Assembly (NCBI RefSeq): GCF_000719955.1
Contig: NZ_JOII01000008.1
Location: 230,251 to 294,250, forward strand
Length of the DNA: 64,000 nucleotides
Origin: Streptomyces albidoflavus
Lineage (GTDB): Bacteria > Actinomycetota > Actinomycetes > Streptomycetales > Streptomycetaceae
Direction of reading: 5' to 3'
Below the pieces are notes generated by a model, which was not told the origin of the DNA, searched no databases, and saw only the letters and a program-made list of their open reading frames with translations. Below, piece after piece: positions 33,191 through 42,496 of this stretch (position 1 is its first letter; each line of letters begins with the position of its first letter). The translations under genes and the position numbers were made by a program.

Positions 33191-34675
33191 TTGAGCAGCC
33201 TCTTCAGGACGAAGAGTGTCGAGCAGTCGATCCGGGACACGGAGGAGCCGGAGACGGCCCTCAAGAAGTCGCTGTCCGCCCTCGACCTCACCGTCTTCGG
33301 CGTCGGCGTCATCATCGGCACCGGCATCTTCGTCCTCACCGGCAAGATCGCCAAGGAGACCGCGGGCCCCAGCGTCGCCATCGCCTTCGTGGTGGCCGGC
33401 CTGGTCTGCGCCCTGGCGGCCCTCTGCTACGCCGAGTTCGCCTCCACGGTGCCGGTGGCCGGCTCGGCCTACACCTTCTCCTACGCCTCACTGGGCGAGT
33501 TCCCGGCGTGGATCATCGGCTGGGACCTCATCCTGGAGCTGGCGCTCGGCTGCGCCGTGGTCGCCGTCGGCTGGTCGGGGTACATGCGCTCGCTGCTGGA
33601 CACGGCGGGGCTCCACCTGCCGCAGTGGCTCTCCGGCACCCACAACGGCGACTTCGGGTTCGACCTGCTCGCCGCCCTCCTCGTGGTGGCGCTCACCCTG
33701 GTCCTGGTGGCCGGGATGAAGCTCTCCTCGCGGGTCACCGGCATCGTCGTCGCCGTGAAGGTGACCGTCGTGCTCCTCGTCGTCATCGTCGGCGCCTTCT
33801 TCATCACCGGCTCCAACTACGACCCGTTCGTGCCGCCCAGCCAGGAGGTGGAGGGCGGCGGCGGCATCCACGCCCCCCTCATCCAGCTCATGACCGGCTT
33901 CACCCCGGCCAACTTCGGCGTGATGGGCATCTTCACCGCGGCCGCCGTGGTCTTCTTCGCCTTCATCGGCTTCGACATCGTCGCCACCGCCGCCGAGGAG
34001 ACCCACAACCCGCAGCGGGACGTGCCGCGCGGCATCCTCGGCTCGCTCTTCATCTGCACCCTGCTGTACGTCGCCGTCTCCATCGTCGTCACCGGCATGC
34101 AGAAGTACACCGAGCTGTCCACGGACGCGCCCCTGGCCGACGCGTTCAAGTCGGTCGGCCACCCGTTCTGGGCCGGCCTGATCAGCTTCGGCGCCGCCGT
34201 CGGCCTCACCTCGGTCTCGATGATCCTGCTGCTCGGCCAGACCCGGGTCTTCTTCGCCATGAGCCGCGACGGTCTGCTGCCCCGCGCCTTCTCCCGCGTC
34301 CACCCGCGCTTCGGCACGCCGTACCGCTCCACCCTGCTCCTCGGCGGCGTCGTCGCGCTGCTCGCCGGGTTCACCTCCATCGACGAACTCGCCGAACTGG
34401 TCAACATCGGCACCCTCTTCGCCTTCGTCGTGGTCGCCCTCGGCGTGATCCTGCTCCGCCGCCGCCGCCCCGACCTGCCGCGCGCCTTCCGCACCCCGCT
34501 GGTCCCGCTGGTCCCGATCCTCTCGGTGCTGGCCTCGTTCTGGCTGATGCTCAACCTGCCCGCCGAGACCTGGCTGCGCTTCGCCGTCTGGATGCTCCTC
34601 GGCGTCCTCGTCTACTTCGTCTACGGCCGCACCCACAGCCGCCTCGGCCGCGGCACCCAGGCCGGCGACCTCTGA
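33191..34675 (+). CDS. APC-superfamily amino acid permease
   Basis: A 494-aa permease of the cationic amino-acid/polyamine type with about twelve helices. The first helix holds the APC signature GVIIGTGIFVLTG. Further helices include FAFIGFDIVATAAEETHNPQ, a conserved APC loop region. A basic N-terminal segment (SLFRTKSVEQSIRDTEEPE) precedes the membrane part. TTG 33191 is preferred because GGGAGG lies 7 nt upstream; ATG 33158 has no ribosome site. The substrate cannot be assigned with certainty. Confidence 0.9.
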   Translation: MSSLFRTKSVEQSIRDTEEPETALKKSLSALDLTVFGVGVIIGTGIFVLTGKIAKETAGPSVAIAFVVAGLVCALAALCYAEFASTVPVAGSAYTFSYASLGEFPAWIIGWDLILELALGCAVVAVGWSGYMRSLLDTAGLHLPQWLSGTHNGDFGFDLLAALLVVALTLVLVAGMKLSSRVTGIVVAVKVTVVLLVVIVGAFFITGSNYDPFVPPSQEVEGGGGIHAPLIQLMTGFTPANFGVMGIFTAAAVVFFAFIGFDIVATAAEETHNPQRDVPRGILGSLFICTLLYVAVSIVVTGMQKYTELSTDAPLADAFKSVGHPFWAGLISFGAAVGLTSVSMILLLGQTRVFFAMSRDGLLPRAFSRVHPRFGTPYRSTLLLGGVVALLAGFTSIDELAELVNIGTLFAFVVVALGVILLRRRRPDLPRAFRTPLVPLVPILSVLASFWLMLNLPAETWLRFAVWMLLGVLVYFVYGRTHSRLGRGTQAGDL

Positions 34676-34688
34676 CCGCCTTCGCCCC

Positions 34689-34726
34689 GGCCCCGTATGT
34701 CCTGCCACATCCGGACATACGGGGCC
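34689..34726 (+). terminator. Terminator of the amino acid permease gene
   Basis: Perfect 14-bp arms GGCCCCGTATGTCC (34689-34702) and its complement (34713-34726), 13 bp after the stop. TAGGGT (34729-34734) just beyond could be a -10 element for the next gene. Confidence 0.8.
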
Positions 34727-34785
34727 ACTAGGGTGCCGCCACGGGGGCGGACGCTCCCCGCGACCACCCGGGCCCGAAGGCAGGC

Positions 34786-36354
34786 ATGCGCGACCAGCAC
34801 CCCCCGGCGGCCGACGCCCCGGCCGCCCCCACGCTCACCCCGGAACGCCCGGCCCGCACCGGCCCGCCCGCCGCCCCACCGGCCCTGCTGCCGCCACCGC
34901 GCACCGCACCCGCCCCCACGCCCCACCGGCCCCCGCCGGCCGCCCCCGCGCCCCGCGCCCGCGCCCTCGCCCCCTGGCTGCGCCTCCTCCCCGGACTCGC
35001 CCTCGTCGCCTGCGCCACCCGGCTGCCCTCCTTCCGGCTGCCGCTCTGGAACCCGGACGAGGGCTTCCTCGCCATACAGGCCCGGCTGCTCGCCGACGGC
35101 GGCACGCTCTACCTCGACGTCGTCGACCGCAAACCCCCGCTCCTGCCCTGGCTCTACGAAGGGGCGTTCACTCTTTGGGGCGACACCTCGCTCACCCCGG
35201 TCCGCGTCGCCGCCGTCCTCGCCCAGCTCGCCACCGCCCTGCTGATCGCCTCCCTGGCCCGCCGCCGCTGGGGGAGCGCGGCCGGGCGCACCGCGGGCCT
35301 GCTGCACCTGCTGCTCTCCGTCGGCCTCAACCCCGAGGACACCCAGGCCGCCGCCTTCGCCGTCTTCCTGCTCCCGGCCACCGCCGCCGCCCTCTGGTGC
35401 GCCGACCGCCACCACTGGGGCACGGCGGGCGCCGCCCTCGCCGCCGCCTTCCTCGTCAAGCAGACCGGCGCCGTCGTCCTGCTGCCCGTCCTGCTCCTGT
35501 GGTGGCGCGCGGGCGCCGGCGCCCGCGACCTGGCCCGCCTCGCCCTCGGCGGAGCCCTGCCGGTCCTCGCCACCGCCCTCGCCACCGACCCGGCCGGCTT
35601 CCTCTTCTGGACGGTGACCGGCTCCGGCGCCTACGCCTCGTTCTCCGGCTCGGTCCCGCACGTGCTGGCCCGCGCCCTGGTCAACGCCGCCCTGCTGGCC
35701 GCCGCCTCGGCCGCGCTGCTGCTGCCGCTGGCCCGGGCCGGCCGCGCCCCCGCCGAACTGCGGCTCTGGCTCGGCGGCTCCGCCCTCGCCGTCGTCACCG
35801 GGCTGCACTTCTTCGGCCACTACTACCTGCAACTGGTGCCGCCCCTGGCCCTGCTGGCCGCCCGCGCCCTGCACCGCCGCCCTCCCGGCGCGCGGGCCGG
35901 GGCGCTGCGCGCCACAGCGGGACTCGCCGCCCTCTTCGTCCTGTGGGGCCTGCTGGCGCCCCGCCCCGACACCGACCACGCCGTCCGGCTGGCCCACGCC
36001 GTACGCGACCGCACCGCGCCGGGCGAACGCGTCCTGGTGTGGACCATGCACCCCGAGACGTACTGGTTCGCCGGACGCCCGCCCGCCAGCCGCTACCTGA
36101 CCGCCGGTCTGCTCACCAACCACAGCGGCGGCCGCTCCGGCGCCCGCACCGGCGAGCCGTACGCCGTCCCGGGCACCTGGCACGTCTTCCGCGCCGAGAC
36201 CGCCGCCGACCCGCCGCACCTGCTCGTCGACGACTCACGCGGCGGCGACTGGTCCCCCCGCCACCTGCCCACCTTGCGCGCGCTGCTCGCCGAGCGCTAC
36301 CGCCCGGCGGGCACCGTCGACGGGGCCCGGCTGTACGTCCTGCGGGACCGCTGA
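34786..36354 (+). CDS. Glycosyltransferase family 39-like integral membrane protein
   Basis: A 522-aa protein with a Pro/Ala-rich cytoplasmic leader of about 60 residues, then about ten hydrophobic segments. The first loop reads LPLWNPDEGFLAIQA, where the D-E pair matches the catalytic loop of PMT/ArnT-type (GT39/GT83) transferases. DVVDRKPPLLPWLYE is the next conserved loop motif. Such enzymes move a sugar from polyprenyl-phosphate to an acceptor outside the membrane. A C-terminal soluble part (about 400-522) contains WTMHPETYWFAGR. Acceptor and donor are unknown. Probably monocistronic. Confidence 0.82.
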   Translation: MRDQHPPAADAPAAPTLTPERPARTGPPAAPPALLPPPRTAPAPTPHRPPPAAPAPRARALAPWLRLLPGLALVACATRLPSFRLPLWNPDEGFLAIQARLLADGGTLYLDVVDRKPPLLPWLYEGAFTLWGDTSLTPVRVAAVLAQLATALLIASLARRRWGSAAGRTAGLLHLLLSVGLNPEDTQAAAFAVFLLPATAAALWCADRHHWGTAGAALAAAFLVKQTGAVVLLPVLLLWWRAGAGARDLARLALGGALPVLATALATDPAGFLFWTVTGSGAYASFSGSVPHVLARALVNAALLAAASAALLLPLARAGRAPAELRLWLGGSALAVVTGLHFFGHYYLQLVPPLALLAARALHRRPPGARAGALRATAGLAALFVLWGLLAPRPDTDHAVRLAHAVRDRTAPGERVLVWTMHPETYWFAGRPPASRYLTAGLLTNHSGGRSGARTGEPYAVPGTWHVFRAETAADPPHLLVDDSRGGDWSPRHLPTLRALLAERYRPAGTVDGARLYVLRDR

Positions 36355-36403
36355 CGGCGTAAATCCCGTGCCCCGGCCCCGGGAACGGGGCAGACTCCCC
36401 GGC

Positions 36404-37021
36404 ATGGCGGAGACGAGCGCGTTCCGGGAAGCGGTCGGCGGCAGGGCGAACGGCGGACCGGGTGAGCGGGCGCGGGAACTGGCAGGACGGCTCGGCGTAC
36501 GCGCGGCGGTGCTGCTGGAGGGGCTGAGCGACCTGGCGGCCGTCGAGACGCTGGCCGCACGGCAGGGCCGCGACCTGGCCGCCGAGGGCGTGTGCGTGGT
36601 GCAGATGGCCGGGGCGATGAACGTCGGCCGGTACGCGCTCACCCTCGGCCCGCCCGGCCTCGGCCTGCGCCTGACGGGCCTCTGCGACATCCGCGAACGC
36701 CCCTTCTACGAGCGGGGGTTCGGCCGCGCCGGCGCCCCGGCCGACGCCGTCTTCGCCTGCTCCGCCGACCTGGAGGACGAACTGATCCGCGCGCTGGGCA
36801 CCGCCCGCGTCGAGGAGCTCGTCCACGCCGAGGGCGACGACCGCGCCTGGCAGACCTTCCTCCGCCAGCCCGCCCAGCTCGGCCGCCCCCGCCCCCAGCA
36901 GCTCCGCCGCTTCCTCGGCACGAAGAAGGGCCGAAAGATCCGCTACGGCCACCTCCTCGTCGAGGCCCTCGGCCCCGGCCAGGTCCCGGCACCCCTGACG
37001 CACCTCTTCGCGAGCCTGTAG
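36404..37021 (+). CDS. Stand-alone Toprim-domain protein (OLD-nuclease-like C-terminus)
   Basis: A 205-aa protein resembling the Toprim half of OLD-family nucleases. VLLEGLSDLAAVETLA contains the Toprim Glu (E39) and D43, and TGLCDIRERP carries the later acidic position (D95). A basic C-terminus (LGTKKGRKIRYGH) could bind nucleic acid. The ABC-ATPase half of full OLD proteins is absent and no partner is adjacent. It may act in DNA repair or defence, or be a chromosomal housekeeping protein; activity is unproven. ATG 36404 follows a GC-rich stretch with weak ribosome site. Confidence 0.75.
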   Translation: MAETSAFREAVGGRANGGPGERARELAGRLGVRAAVLLEGLSDLAAVETLAARQGRDLAAEGVCVVQMAGAMNVGRYALTLGPPGLGLRLTGLCDIRERPFYERGFGRAGAPADAVFACSADLEDELIRALGTARVEELVHAEGDDRAWQTFLRQPAQLGRPRPQQLRRFLGTKKGRKIRYGHLLVEALGPGQVPAPLTHLFASL

Positions 37022-37062
37022 CCCCCGGTCCTCCGGGCCGGGCCGTCGTGCGGCGGGGCCGC

Positions 37063-37464
37063 TCATCCCGCCCCGCGTACCGCCCTCGGCCCCACCGACC
37101 GCGCCCCGTGCGCCGCGACCCGCTCGCGCAGTTCGCGGTCGGCGGTCACCACCACGCACTCCTGGCCCGGGGCGGCCGAGGCGGCCACCGCCACGATGTG
37201 GTCGTCCCCGCTGCCCGGCGCCGACTCCACCCGCACCCCCGGCACCGGCTCCACCCCGCGTGCCGCCCCCTCCACCACCAGCACCACCTCGACCGGCCCG
37301 GCCACCTCGGCCACCCCCTCCTCGGCCACCCGCACCAGTCGGTCCCGCAACCGCTCGGCCGCACCCCGCCGGTCCCGCCACCACCCGTCGGGCACCGACC
37401 CGACGACATTGGCCCCGTCGACGACGAGGAGGGGGCGGGGGGCCGGGGCGGGGTGGGTGTCCAT
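37063..37464 (-). CDS. PIN/NYN-like domain protein
   Basis: A 133-aa protein with the acidic pattern of NYN/PIN-like nucleases. LLVVDGANVVGS gives the first Asp and Asn, GSGDDHIVAVA the central DD pair, and CVVVTADRELRERV the late Asp. The fold is a single alpha/beta domain with no signal or membrane segment. It is likely a metal-dependent RNase or a degraded relative. ATG 37464 is chosen because the longer upstream frame is low-complexity and runs into the terminator. Convergent with the Toprim gene. Confidence 0.75.
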   Translation of the reverse strand: MDTHPAPAPRPLLVVDGANVVGSVPDGWWRDRRGAAERLRDRLVRVAEEGVAEVAGPVEVVLVVEGAARGVEPVPGVRVESAPGSGDDHIVAVAASAAPGQECVVVTADRELRERVAAHGARSVGPRAVRGAG

Positions 37465-37504
37465 GGCCCCATCCTCCCTCCCCGGCTCCGCCCCGCCACA
37501 CACC

Positions 37505-37548
37505 GAAGGGGCCGTGCCCGGGAATCCCTCCCCGGACACGGCCCCTTC
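37505..37548 (-). terminator. Terminator of the fadAB operon
   Basis: GAAGGGGCCGTG (37505-37516) pairs with CACGGCCCCTTC (37537-37548), with a 20-nt loop containing CCGGG/CCCGG. It lies 41 bp downstream of the fadB stop on the minus strand. Confidence 0.75.
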
Positions 37549-37588
37549 CGCTCACCCCGTCACGGGGGCGCGCGGCGCCGCTCTTGCC

Positions 37589-39721
37589 TTACGCGGGTAC
37601 GCTCGCCACGCCCGGGGCCAGGAACGGCTTGCCGTTGACGCGCTCGGCGACGCCGGCCCGGTCCAGGTAGGGCGTGATGCCGCCCAGGTGGAAGGGCCAG
37701 CCGGCGCCGGTGATCAGGCACAGGTCGATGTCCTGGGCCTCGGCGACGACGCCCTCGTCCAGCATGAGGCCGATCTCCTGCGCGACCGCGCCGGTGACCC
37801 GCTCCAGGACCTGCTCCTCGGTGAGGACGGTGTCGCCCTGCTTCAGCAGCGCGGCGACCTCCGGGTCCAGCTCGGGCTTGCCCGAGTCGTAGACGTAGAA
37901 GCCGCGCTTGCCTGCCTCGACGACCGCCTTGAGGTTCGGCGAGACGGTGAAGCGGTCCGGGAAGGCGCCGTGCAGCGTCTCGGAGACGTGCAGGCCGATC
38001 GCGGGGCCGACCAGCTCCAGCAGGACCAGCGGGGACATCGGCAGGCCGAGCGGCTCGACGGCCTTCTCGGCGGTGGCCACCGGGGTGCCCTCGTCGATGA
38101 TGTTCTGGATCTCGCCCATGAAGCGGGTGAGGATGCGGTTGACCACGAACGCCGGGGCGTCCTTGACCAGCACGGCGGTCTTCTTCAGCTTCTTCGCCAC
38201 GCCGAAGGCGGTGGCGAGCGAGGCGTCGTCGGTCTGCTCGCCGCGGACGATCTCCAGCAGCGGCAGCACGGCGACCGGGTTGAAGAAGTGGAAGCCGACG
38301 ACCCGCTCGGGGTGCTTCAGCTTCGACGCCATCTCGCTCACCGAGAGCGAGGAGGTGTTGGTCGCGAGGATCGCGTGGGCCGGGGCGACCGCCTCGACCT
38401 CGGCGAACACCTGCTGCTTGACGCCCATCTCCTCGAAGACGGCCTCGATGACGAAGTCCGCGTCCGCGAAGCCCTCGGCCTTGTCGAGCACACCGGAGAC
38501 CAGGCCCTTGAGGCGGTTGGCCTTGTCCTGGTTGATGCGGCCCTTGCCGAGCAGCTTGTCGATCTCGGCGTGGACGTAGCCCACACCCTTGTCGATCCGC
38601 GCCTGGTCGATGTCGGTGAGGACCACCGGCACCTCGAGGCGGCGCAGGAAGAGCAGCGCCAGCTGCGAGGCCATCAGGCCCGCGCCGACCACGCCGACCT
38701 TGGAGACCGGGCGGGCCAGGCTCTTGTCGGGGGCGCCGGCGGGACGCTTGGCGCGCTTGTTCACCAGGTTGAAGGCGTACAGGCCCGAGCGCAGCTCACC
38801 GCTCATGATGAGGTCGGCGAGCGCGGTGTCCTCGGCGTCGTAACCGGCCTGGAGGTCACCGTCCTTGGCGGCGGCGATGATGTCCAGCGCGCGGTAGGCG
38901 GCCGGGGCCGCGCCGTGCACCTTGGAGTCGGCGATCGCGCGCCCGCGGGCCACGGCCTCGTCCCAGGCGGCACCCCGGTCGACCTCGGGGCGGGAGACCT
39001 CGGTGTCGCCGTTGAGGACGGAGGCCGTCCAGGCCAGCGACTGCTCCAGGAAGTCGGCACCCTCGAACAGGGCGTCGGCGATGCCCAGTTCGAGGACCTG
39101 CTTGGCCTTGAGCTGACGGTTCTGGTTGAGCGAGTTCTCGATGATGACCGAGACCGCGCGGTCGGCGCCGATCAGGTTCGGCAGCAGCGTGCAGCCGCCC
39201 CAGCCGGGCACCAGGCCGAGGAAGACCTCGGGCAGCGAGAAGGCCGGGACCGCCTTGGAGACGGTGCGGTACGCGCAGTGCAGACCGACCTCGACGCCGC
39301 CGCCCATGGCCGCGCCGTTGTAGTACGCGAAGGTCGGCACGGCCAGCGTGGCGAGACGCTTGAAGACGTCGTGGCCGCCCTTGCCGATGGCGACGGCGTC
39401 CGCGTGCTGCTTCAGCAGCTCGACGCCCTTGAGGTCGGCGCCGACGGCGAAGATGAAGGGCTTGCCGGTGACACCGACGCCCACGATCGAGCCCTCGGCG
39501 GCCTCCTTCTCGACCTGGTCGATCGCCTTGTCGAGGTTGGCGAGCGACTGCGGGCCGAAGGTGGTCGGCTTGGTGTGGTCCAGCCCGTTGTCGAGCGTGA
39601 CGAGCGCGAAGCGCCCGGCGCCGGCGGGCAGGTCCAGGTGGCGTACGTGCGCCTGGGTGACGACCTCGTCCGGGAACAGCTCGGCCGCGCCCTTCAGGAG
39701 TTCGGCGGTAGAGGTGCTCAC
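37589..39721 (-). CDS. fadB: Fatty-acid oxidation multifunctional enzyme, enoyl-CoA hydratase / 3-hydroxyacyl-CoA dehydrogenase
   Basis: A 710-aa bifunctional protein. The N-terminal crotonase domain (about 1-300) has the oxyanion-hole strand IFAVGADLKG and GAAMGGGVEVGLH. The NAD-binding domain begins VSKVGVVGAGLMASQLALL. The dehydrogenase catalytic His is in VVGFHFFNP. Two C-terminal 3HCDH domains follow. It performs hydration and oxidation in beta-oxidation and hands products to the thiolase. The GTG at 39721 overlaps the fadA stop (GTGA), so the pair is coupled. Confidence 0.95.
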   Translation of the reverse strand: MSTSTAELLKGAAELFPDEVVTQAHVRHLDLPAGAGRFALVTLDNGLDHTKPTTFGPQSLANLDKAIDQVEKEAAEGSIVGVGVTGKPFIFAVGADLKGVELLKQHADAVAIGKGGHDVFKRLATLAVPTFAYYNGAAMGGGVEVGLHCAYRTVSKAVPAFSLPEVFLGLVPGWGGCTLLPNLIGADRAVSVIIENSLNQNRQLKAKQVLELGIADALFEGADFLEQSLAWTASVLNGDTEVSRPEVDRGAAWDEAVARGRAIADSKVHGAAPAAYRALDIIAAAKDGDLQAGYDAEDTALADLIMSGELRSGLYAFNLVNKRAKRPAGAPDKSLARPVSKVGVVGAGLMASQLALLFLRRLEVPVVLTDIDQARIDKGVGYVHAEIDKLLGKGRINQDKANRLKGLVSGVLDKAEGFADADFVIEAVFEEMGVKQQVFAEVEAVAPAHAILATNTSSLSVSEMASKLKHPERVVGFHFFNPVAVLPLLEIVRGEQTDDASLATAFGVAKKLKKTAVLVKDAPAFVVNRILTRFMGEIQNIIDEGTPVATAEKAVEPLGLPMSPLVLLELVGPAIGLHVSETLHGAFPDRFTVSPNLKAVVEAGKRGFYVYDSGKPELDPEVAALLKQGDTVLTEEQVLERVTGAVAQEIGLMLDEGVVAEAQDIDLCLITGAGWPFHLGGITPYLDRAGVAERVNGKPFLAPGVASVPA

Positions 39722-40938
39722 TTGTTGCCTCCGGTGAAGTGCGGGTTCTCCCAGATGACCGTGGCGCCCATGCCGAAGCCGACGCACATGGTGGTCAGGC
39801 CGTAGCGGACCTCCGGCTGCTCCTCGAACTGCCGGGCCAGCTGGGTCATCAGGCGGACGCCCGAGGAGGCCAGCGGGTGGCCGTAGGCGATGGCGCCGCC
39901 GTACTGGTTGACGCGGGCGTCGTCGTCGGCGATGCCGTAGTGCTCCAGGAAGGCGAGCACCTGCACGGCGAACGCCTCGTTGATCTCGAAGAGACCGATG
40001 TCGTCGATGGTCAGCCCGGCCTGCTTCAGTGCCTTCTCGGTGGCCGGGATCGGGCCGTAGCCCATGACCTCCGGCTCGACACCCGCGAAGGAGTACGAGA
40101 CGAGACGCATCTTGACGGGCAGGCCCAGCTCGTTCGCCACGTCCTCGGCGGCGAGCAGCGAGGCGGTGGCACCGTCGTTGAGACCGGCGGCGTTGCCCGC
40201 GGTGACCCGGCCGTGGGTACGGAACGGGGTCTTCAGCCCGGCCAGCGACTCCAGGGTGGTGCCCGGGCGCATCGGCTCGTCGGCGGTGGCCAGGCCCCAG
40301 CCGGTCTCGCCGGCCTCGGCGTTGGTGCGGCGGACCGACACCGGCACCAGGTCCTGCTGGATCTTGCCGTTGGCGTACGCCTTGGCGGCCTTCTCCTGCG
40401 AGCGGACCGCGTACGCGTCGGCGCGCTGCTTGGTGATGGTGGGGTAGCGGTCGTGGAGGTTCTCCGCGGTCATGCCCATGAACAGGGCCGACTCGTCGAC
40501 GAGCTTCTCGGAGACGAACCGCGGGTTGGGGTCGACGCCCTCACCCATCGGGTGGCGGCCCATGTGCTCGACACCGCCGGCCACGACCACGTCGTAGGCA
40601 CCGAAGGCGATGGAGCCGGCCGTCGTGGTGACGGCCGTCATGGCACCGGCGCACATCCGGTCGACGGAGTAGCCCGGTACCGACTGCGGCAGCCCGGCGA
40701 GGATGCCCGCCGTGCGGCCCAGCGTGAGGCCCTGGTCGCCGATCTGCGTGGTGGCGGCGATGGCCACCTCGTCGATCTTTTTGGGGTCCAGGTCCGGGTT
40801 GCGGCGCAGCAGCTCCCGGATCGCCTTCACGATCAGATCGTCGGCACGGGTCTCGTGGTAGATGCCCTTGGGGCCCGCCTTGCCGAACGGGGTGCGGACG
40901 CCGTCGACGAAGACGACGTCCCGGATGGTACGAGGCAC
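39718..40938 (-). CDS. fadA: Acetyl-CoA acyltransferase (beta-oxidation thiolase)
   Basis: A 406-aa thiolase cleaving 3-ketoacyl-CoA. The nucleophile Cys is in DRMCAGAM, the active-site His in YGGAIAYGHPLASSG, and the second Cys in TMCVGFGMG. The GTG start at 40938 has GGAGGAG 6 nt upstream. It is the first gene of fadAB. The upstream 183 bp carries a TetR-type palindrome at 41012-41023. Confidence 0.96.
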   Translation of the reverse strand: MPRTIRDVVFVDGVRTPFGKAGPKGIYHETRADDLIVKAIRELLRRNPDLDPKKIDEVAIAATTQIGDQGLTLGRTAGILAGLPQSVPGYSVDRMCAGAMTAVTTTAGSIAFGAYDVVVAGGVEHMGRHPMGEGVDPNPRFVSEKLVDESALFMGMTAENLHDRYPTITKQRADAYAVRSQEKAAKAYANGKIQQDLVPVSVRRTNAEAGETGWGLATADEPMRPGTTLESLAGLKTPFRTHGRVTAGNAAGLNDGATASLLAAEDVANELGLPVKMRLVSYSFAGVEPEVMGYGPIPATEKALKQAGLTIDDIGLFEINEAFAVQVLAFLEHYGIADDDARVNQYGGAIAYGHPLASSGVRLMTQLARQFEEQPEVRYGLTTMCVGFGMGATVIWENPHFTGGNK

Positions 40939-41011
40939 GATGGCTCTCCTCCAGGGTGCGGGGTGGCACTGCTGCGCGGCGCGCCGGAACGCGCCTGCGA
41001 TACCGCCATGC

Positions 41012-41023
41012 TACTTGCGGGTA
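41012..41023 (-). promoter_or_regulatory. Imperfect palindrome upstream of fadA (candidate TetR-type operator)
   Basis: TACTTGCGGGTA matches its reverse complement at 10 of 12 positions and sits 74 bp upstream of the fadA start. Fatty-acid TetR regulators of actinobacteria often bind TACT-N4-AGTA-like sites, so repression by an acyl-CoA-responsive regulator is plausible. Confidence 0.4.
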
Positions 41024-41071
41024 ACCAAGCTGCCCAGTCCCCCCGGCCACAGCGGCGAAGCTCACACGCGA

Positions 41072-41104
41072 ACGGCCCCCCGGCGCGGGGCGCCAGGGGG
41101 CCGT
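41072..41104 (-). terminator. Terminator of the RNase D gene
   Basis: ACGGCCCCC (41072-41080) pairs with GGGGGCCGT (41096-41104), 18 bp downstream of the RNase D stop on the minus strand. The loop contains an additional GGCGC/GCGCC-type pairing. Confidence 0.75.
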
Positions 41105-41121
41105 ACCGAGTTCGCCGGGGG

Positions 41122-42420
41122 CTACGCGGCGGGCGCGTCCAGCGCGTCGACCAGCAGCGGGGTCACCTGCTCGATCTGCCAGGGCCGCGCCCCGTACCCG
41201 GCGAGCGCGGCCGAGACCGCCGCGGGCCCGTGGTCGGCCGGGGGCTCCCAGCACAGCCGTCGCACGGTGTCGGGGGTGATCAGGTTCTCCTGCGGCAGCC
41301 GCAGCTCCTCGGCGCGGGCCGAGATGTCCGCGCGGGCCTTCGACAGCCGGGCGGCGGCGGCCGGGTCCCGGTCGGCCCAGGCACGCGGCGGCGGCGGGCC
41401 CGACGGGGCGGCGCCGGGCTGCGGCAGCTCCGTCTCGGTCAGCGCCCGCGCCCGGTCCACGGCGCTCTGCCACTGGTCGAGCTGGCGCCGGCCGGCCCGT
41501 CCGCTGAAGCCGCGCAGCCGCCCCAGCGCCTGCACGTCCACCGGCAGGGCGAGCGCGGCCTCCACGATGGCGGCGTCCGGGAGCACCTTGCCGGGCGAGA
41601 TGTCGCGCCGCTGGGCGATCTTGTCCCGGGCGTTCCACAGCTCCCGCACCACGGCGAGCTGCCGGCGGCGGCGCACCTTGTGCATGCCGGAGGTCCGCCG
41701 CCAGGGGTCCTTGCGGGGCGGTGCCGGGGGAGCGGAGGCGATGGCGTCGAACTCCTGGTGCGCCCACTCGAGCTTGCCCTGCCCGGCCAGCTCCTCCTCC
41801 AGCGCGTCGCGCAGGTCGGCCAGCAGCTCCACGTCGAGCGCCGCGTACCGCAGCCACGGTTCGGGGAGCGGGCGGGTCGACCAGTCGACGGCGGAGTGGC
41901 CCTTCTCCAGGGAGTAGCCGAGGACGTTCTCCACCATCGCGCCGAGACCCACCCGGGCGAAGCCCGCGAGCCGCCCGGCCAGCTCGGTGTCGAAGAGGCG
42001 CTGGGGGACCATGCCTATGTCGCGCAGGCAGGGCAGGTCCTGGGTGGCGGCGTGCAGCAGCCACTCGGCGTCCTCGACGACCTCGCCGAGGCCGGAGAGG
42101 TCGGGGCAGGCCACCGGGTCGATCAAGGCCGTACCGGCGCCCTCACGGCGCAGCTGCACGAGGTACGCGCGCTGCCCGTAGCGGTAGCCCGAGGCCCGCT
42201 CGGCGTCGACCGCCAGCGGACCGCTGCCGGCCGCGTACCGCGCCACCGTCTCCGCGAGGGCCGCCTCGGAGGCGACCACCTCGGGCACTCCCTCGCGCGG
42301 GGCCAGCAGCGGGACCGGAGCCGGGAGGGCGGCCGGTGGGCCGTCCGCGTCGGACGGGCTCGGCGGCTGGGACGGGGCGAGCGGCGAAGGGTCGGCTGCG
42401 GTCTCTTGGGCGTCGGTCAC
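41122..42420 (-). CDS. rnd: Ribonuclease D-like 3'-5' exoribonuclease
   Basis: A 432-aa DEDDy exonuclease with an HRDC region. VDAERASGYRY gives the first acidic pair (D72, E74), HAATQDLPCL the second Asp, and YAALDVELLADL the Tyr-Asp motif. A Pro-rich 45-residue leader precedes the fold, and helical HRDC-like repeats fill the C-terminal half (RRQLAVVRELWNARDKIA). It trims structured RNAs such as tRNA precursors. It follows the response-regulator gene on the same strand by 76 bp and ends in its own terminator. Confidence 0.92.
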   Translation of the reverse strand: MTDAQETAADPSPLAPSQPPSPSDADGPPAALPAPVPLLAPREGVPEVVASEAALAETVARYAAGSGPLAVDAERASGYRYGQRAYLVQLRREGAGTALIDPVACPDLSGLGEVVEDAEWLLHAATQDLPCLRDIGMVPQRLFDTELAGRLAGFARVGLGAMVENVLGYSLEKGHSAVDWSTRPLPEPWLRYAALDVELLADLRDALEEELAGQGKLEWAHQEFDAIASAPPAPPRKDPWRRTSGMHKVRRRRQLAVVRELWNARDKIAQRRDISPGKVLPDAAIVEAALALPVDVQALGRLRGFSGRAGRRQLDQWQSAVDRARALTETELPQPGAAPSGPPPPRAWADRDPAAAARLSKARADISARAEELRLPQENLITPDTVRRLCWEPPADHGPAAVSAALAGYGARPWQIEQVTPLLVDALDAPAA

Positions 42421-42496
42421 CGGTCAAGGGTATCGGTGTACACGCCACGTCCGCCGACGGAACGTTCCCTCGGCGGACGGGTGCGCACGACGCGGG

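Noticed and set aside
37196..39805. Long plus-strand frame across the fadB gene
   Set aside because: Antisense shadow of fadB with low-complexity composition; fadB has full catalytic motifs.
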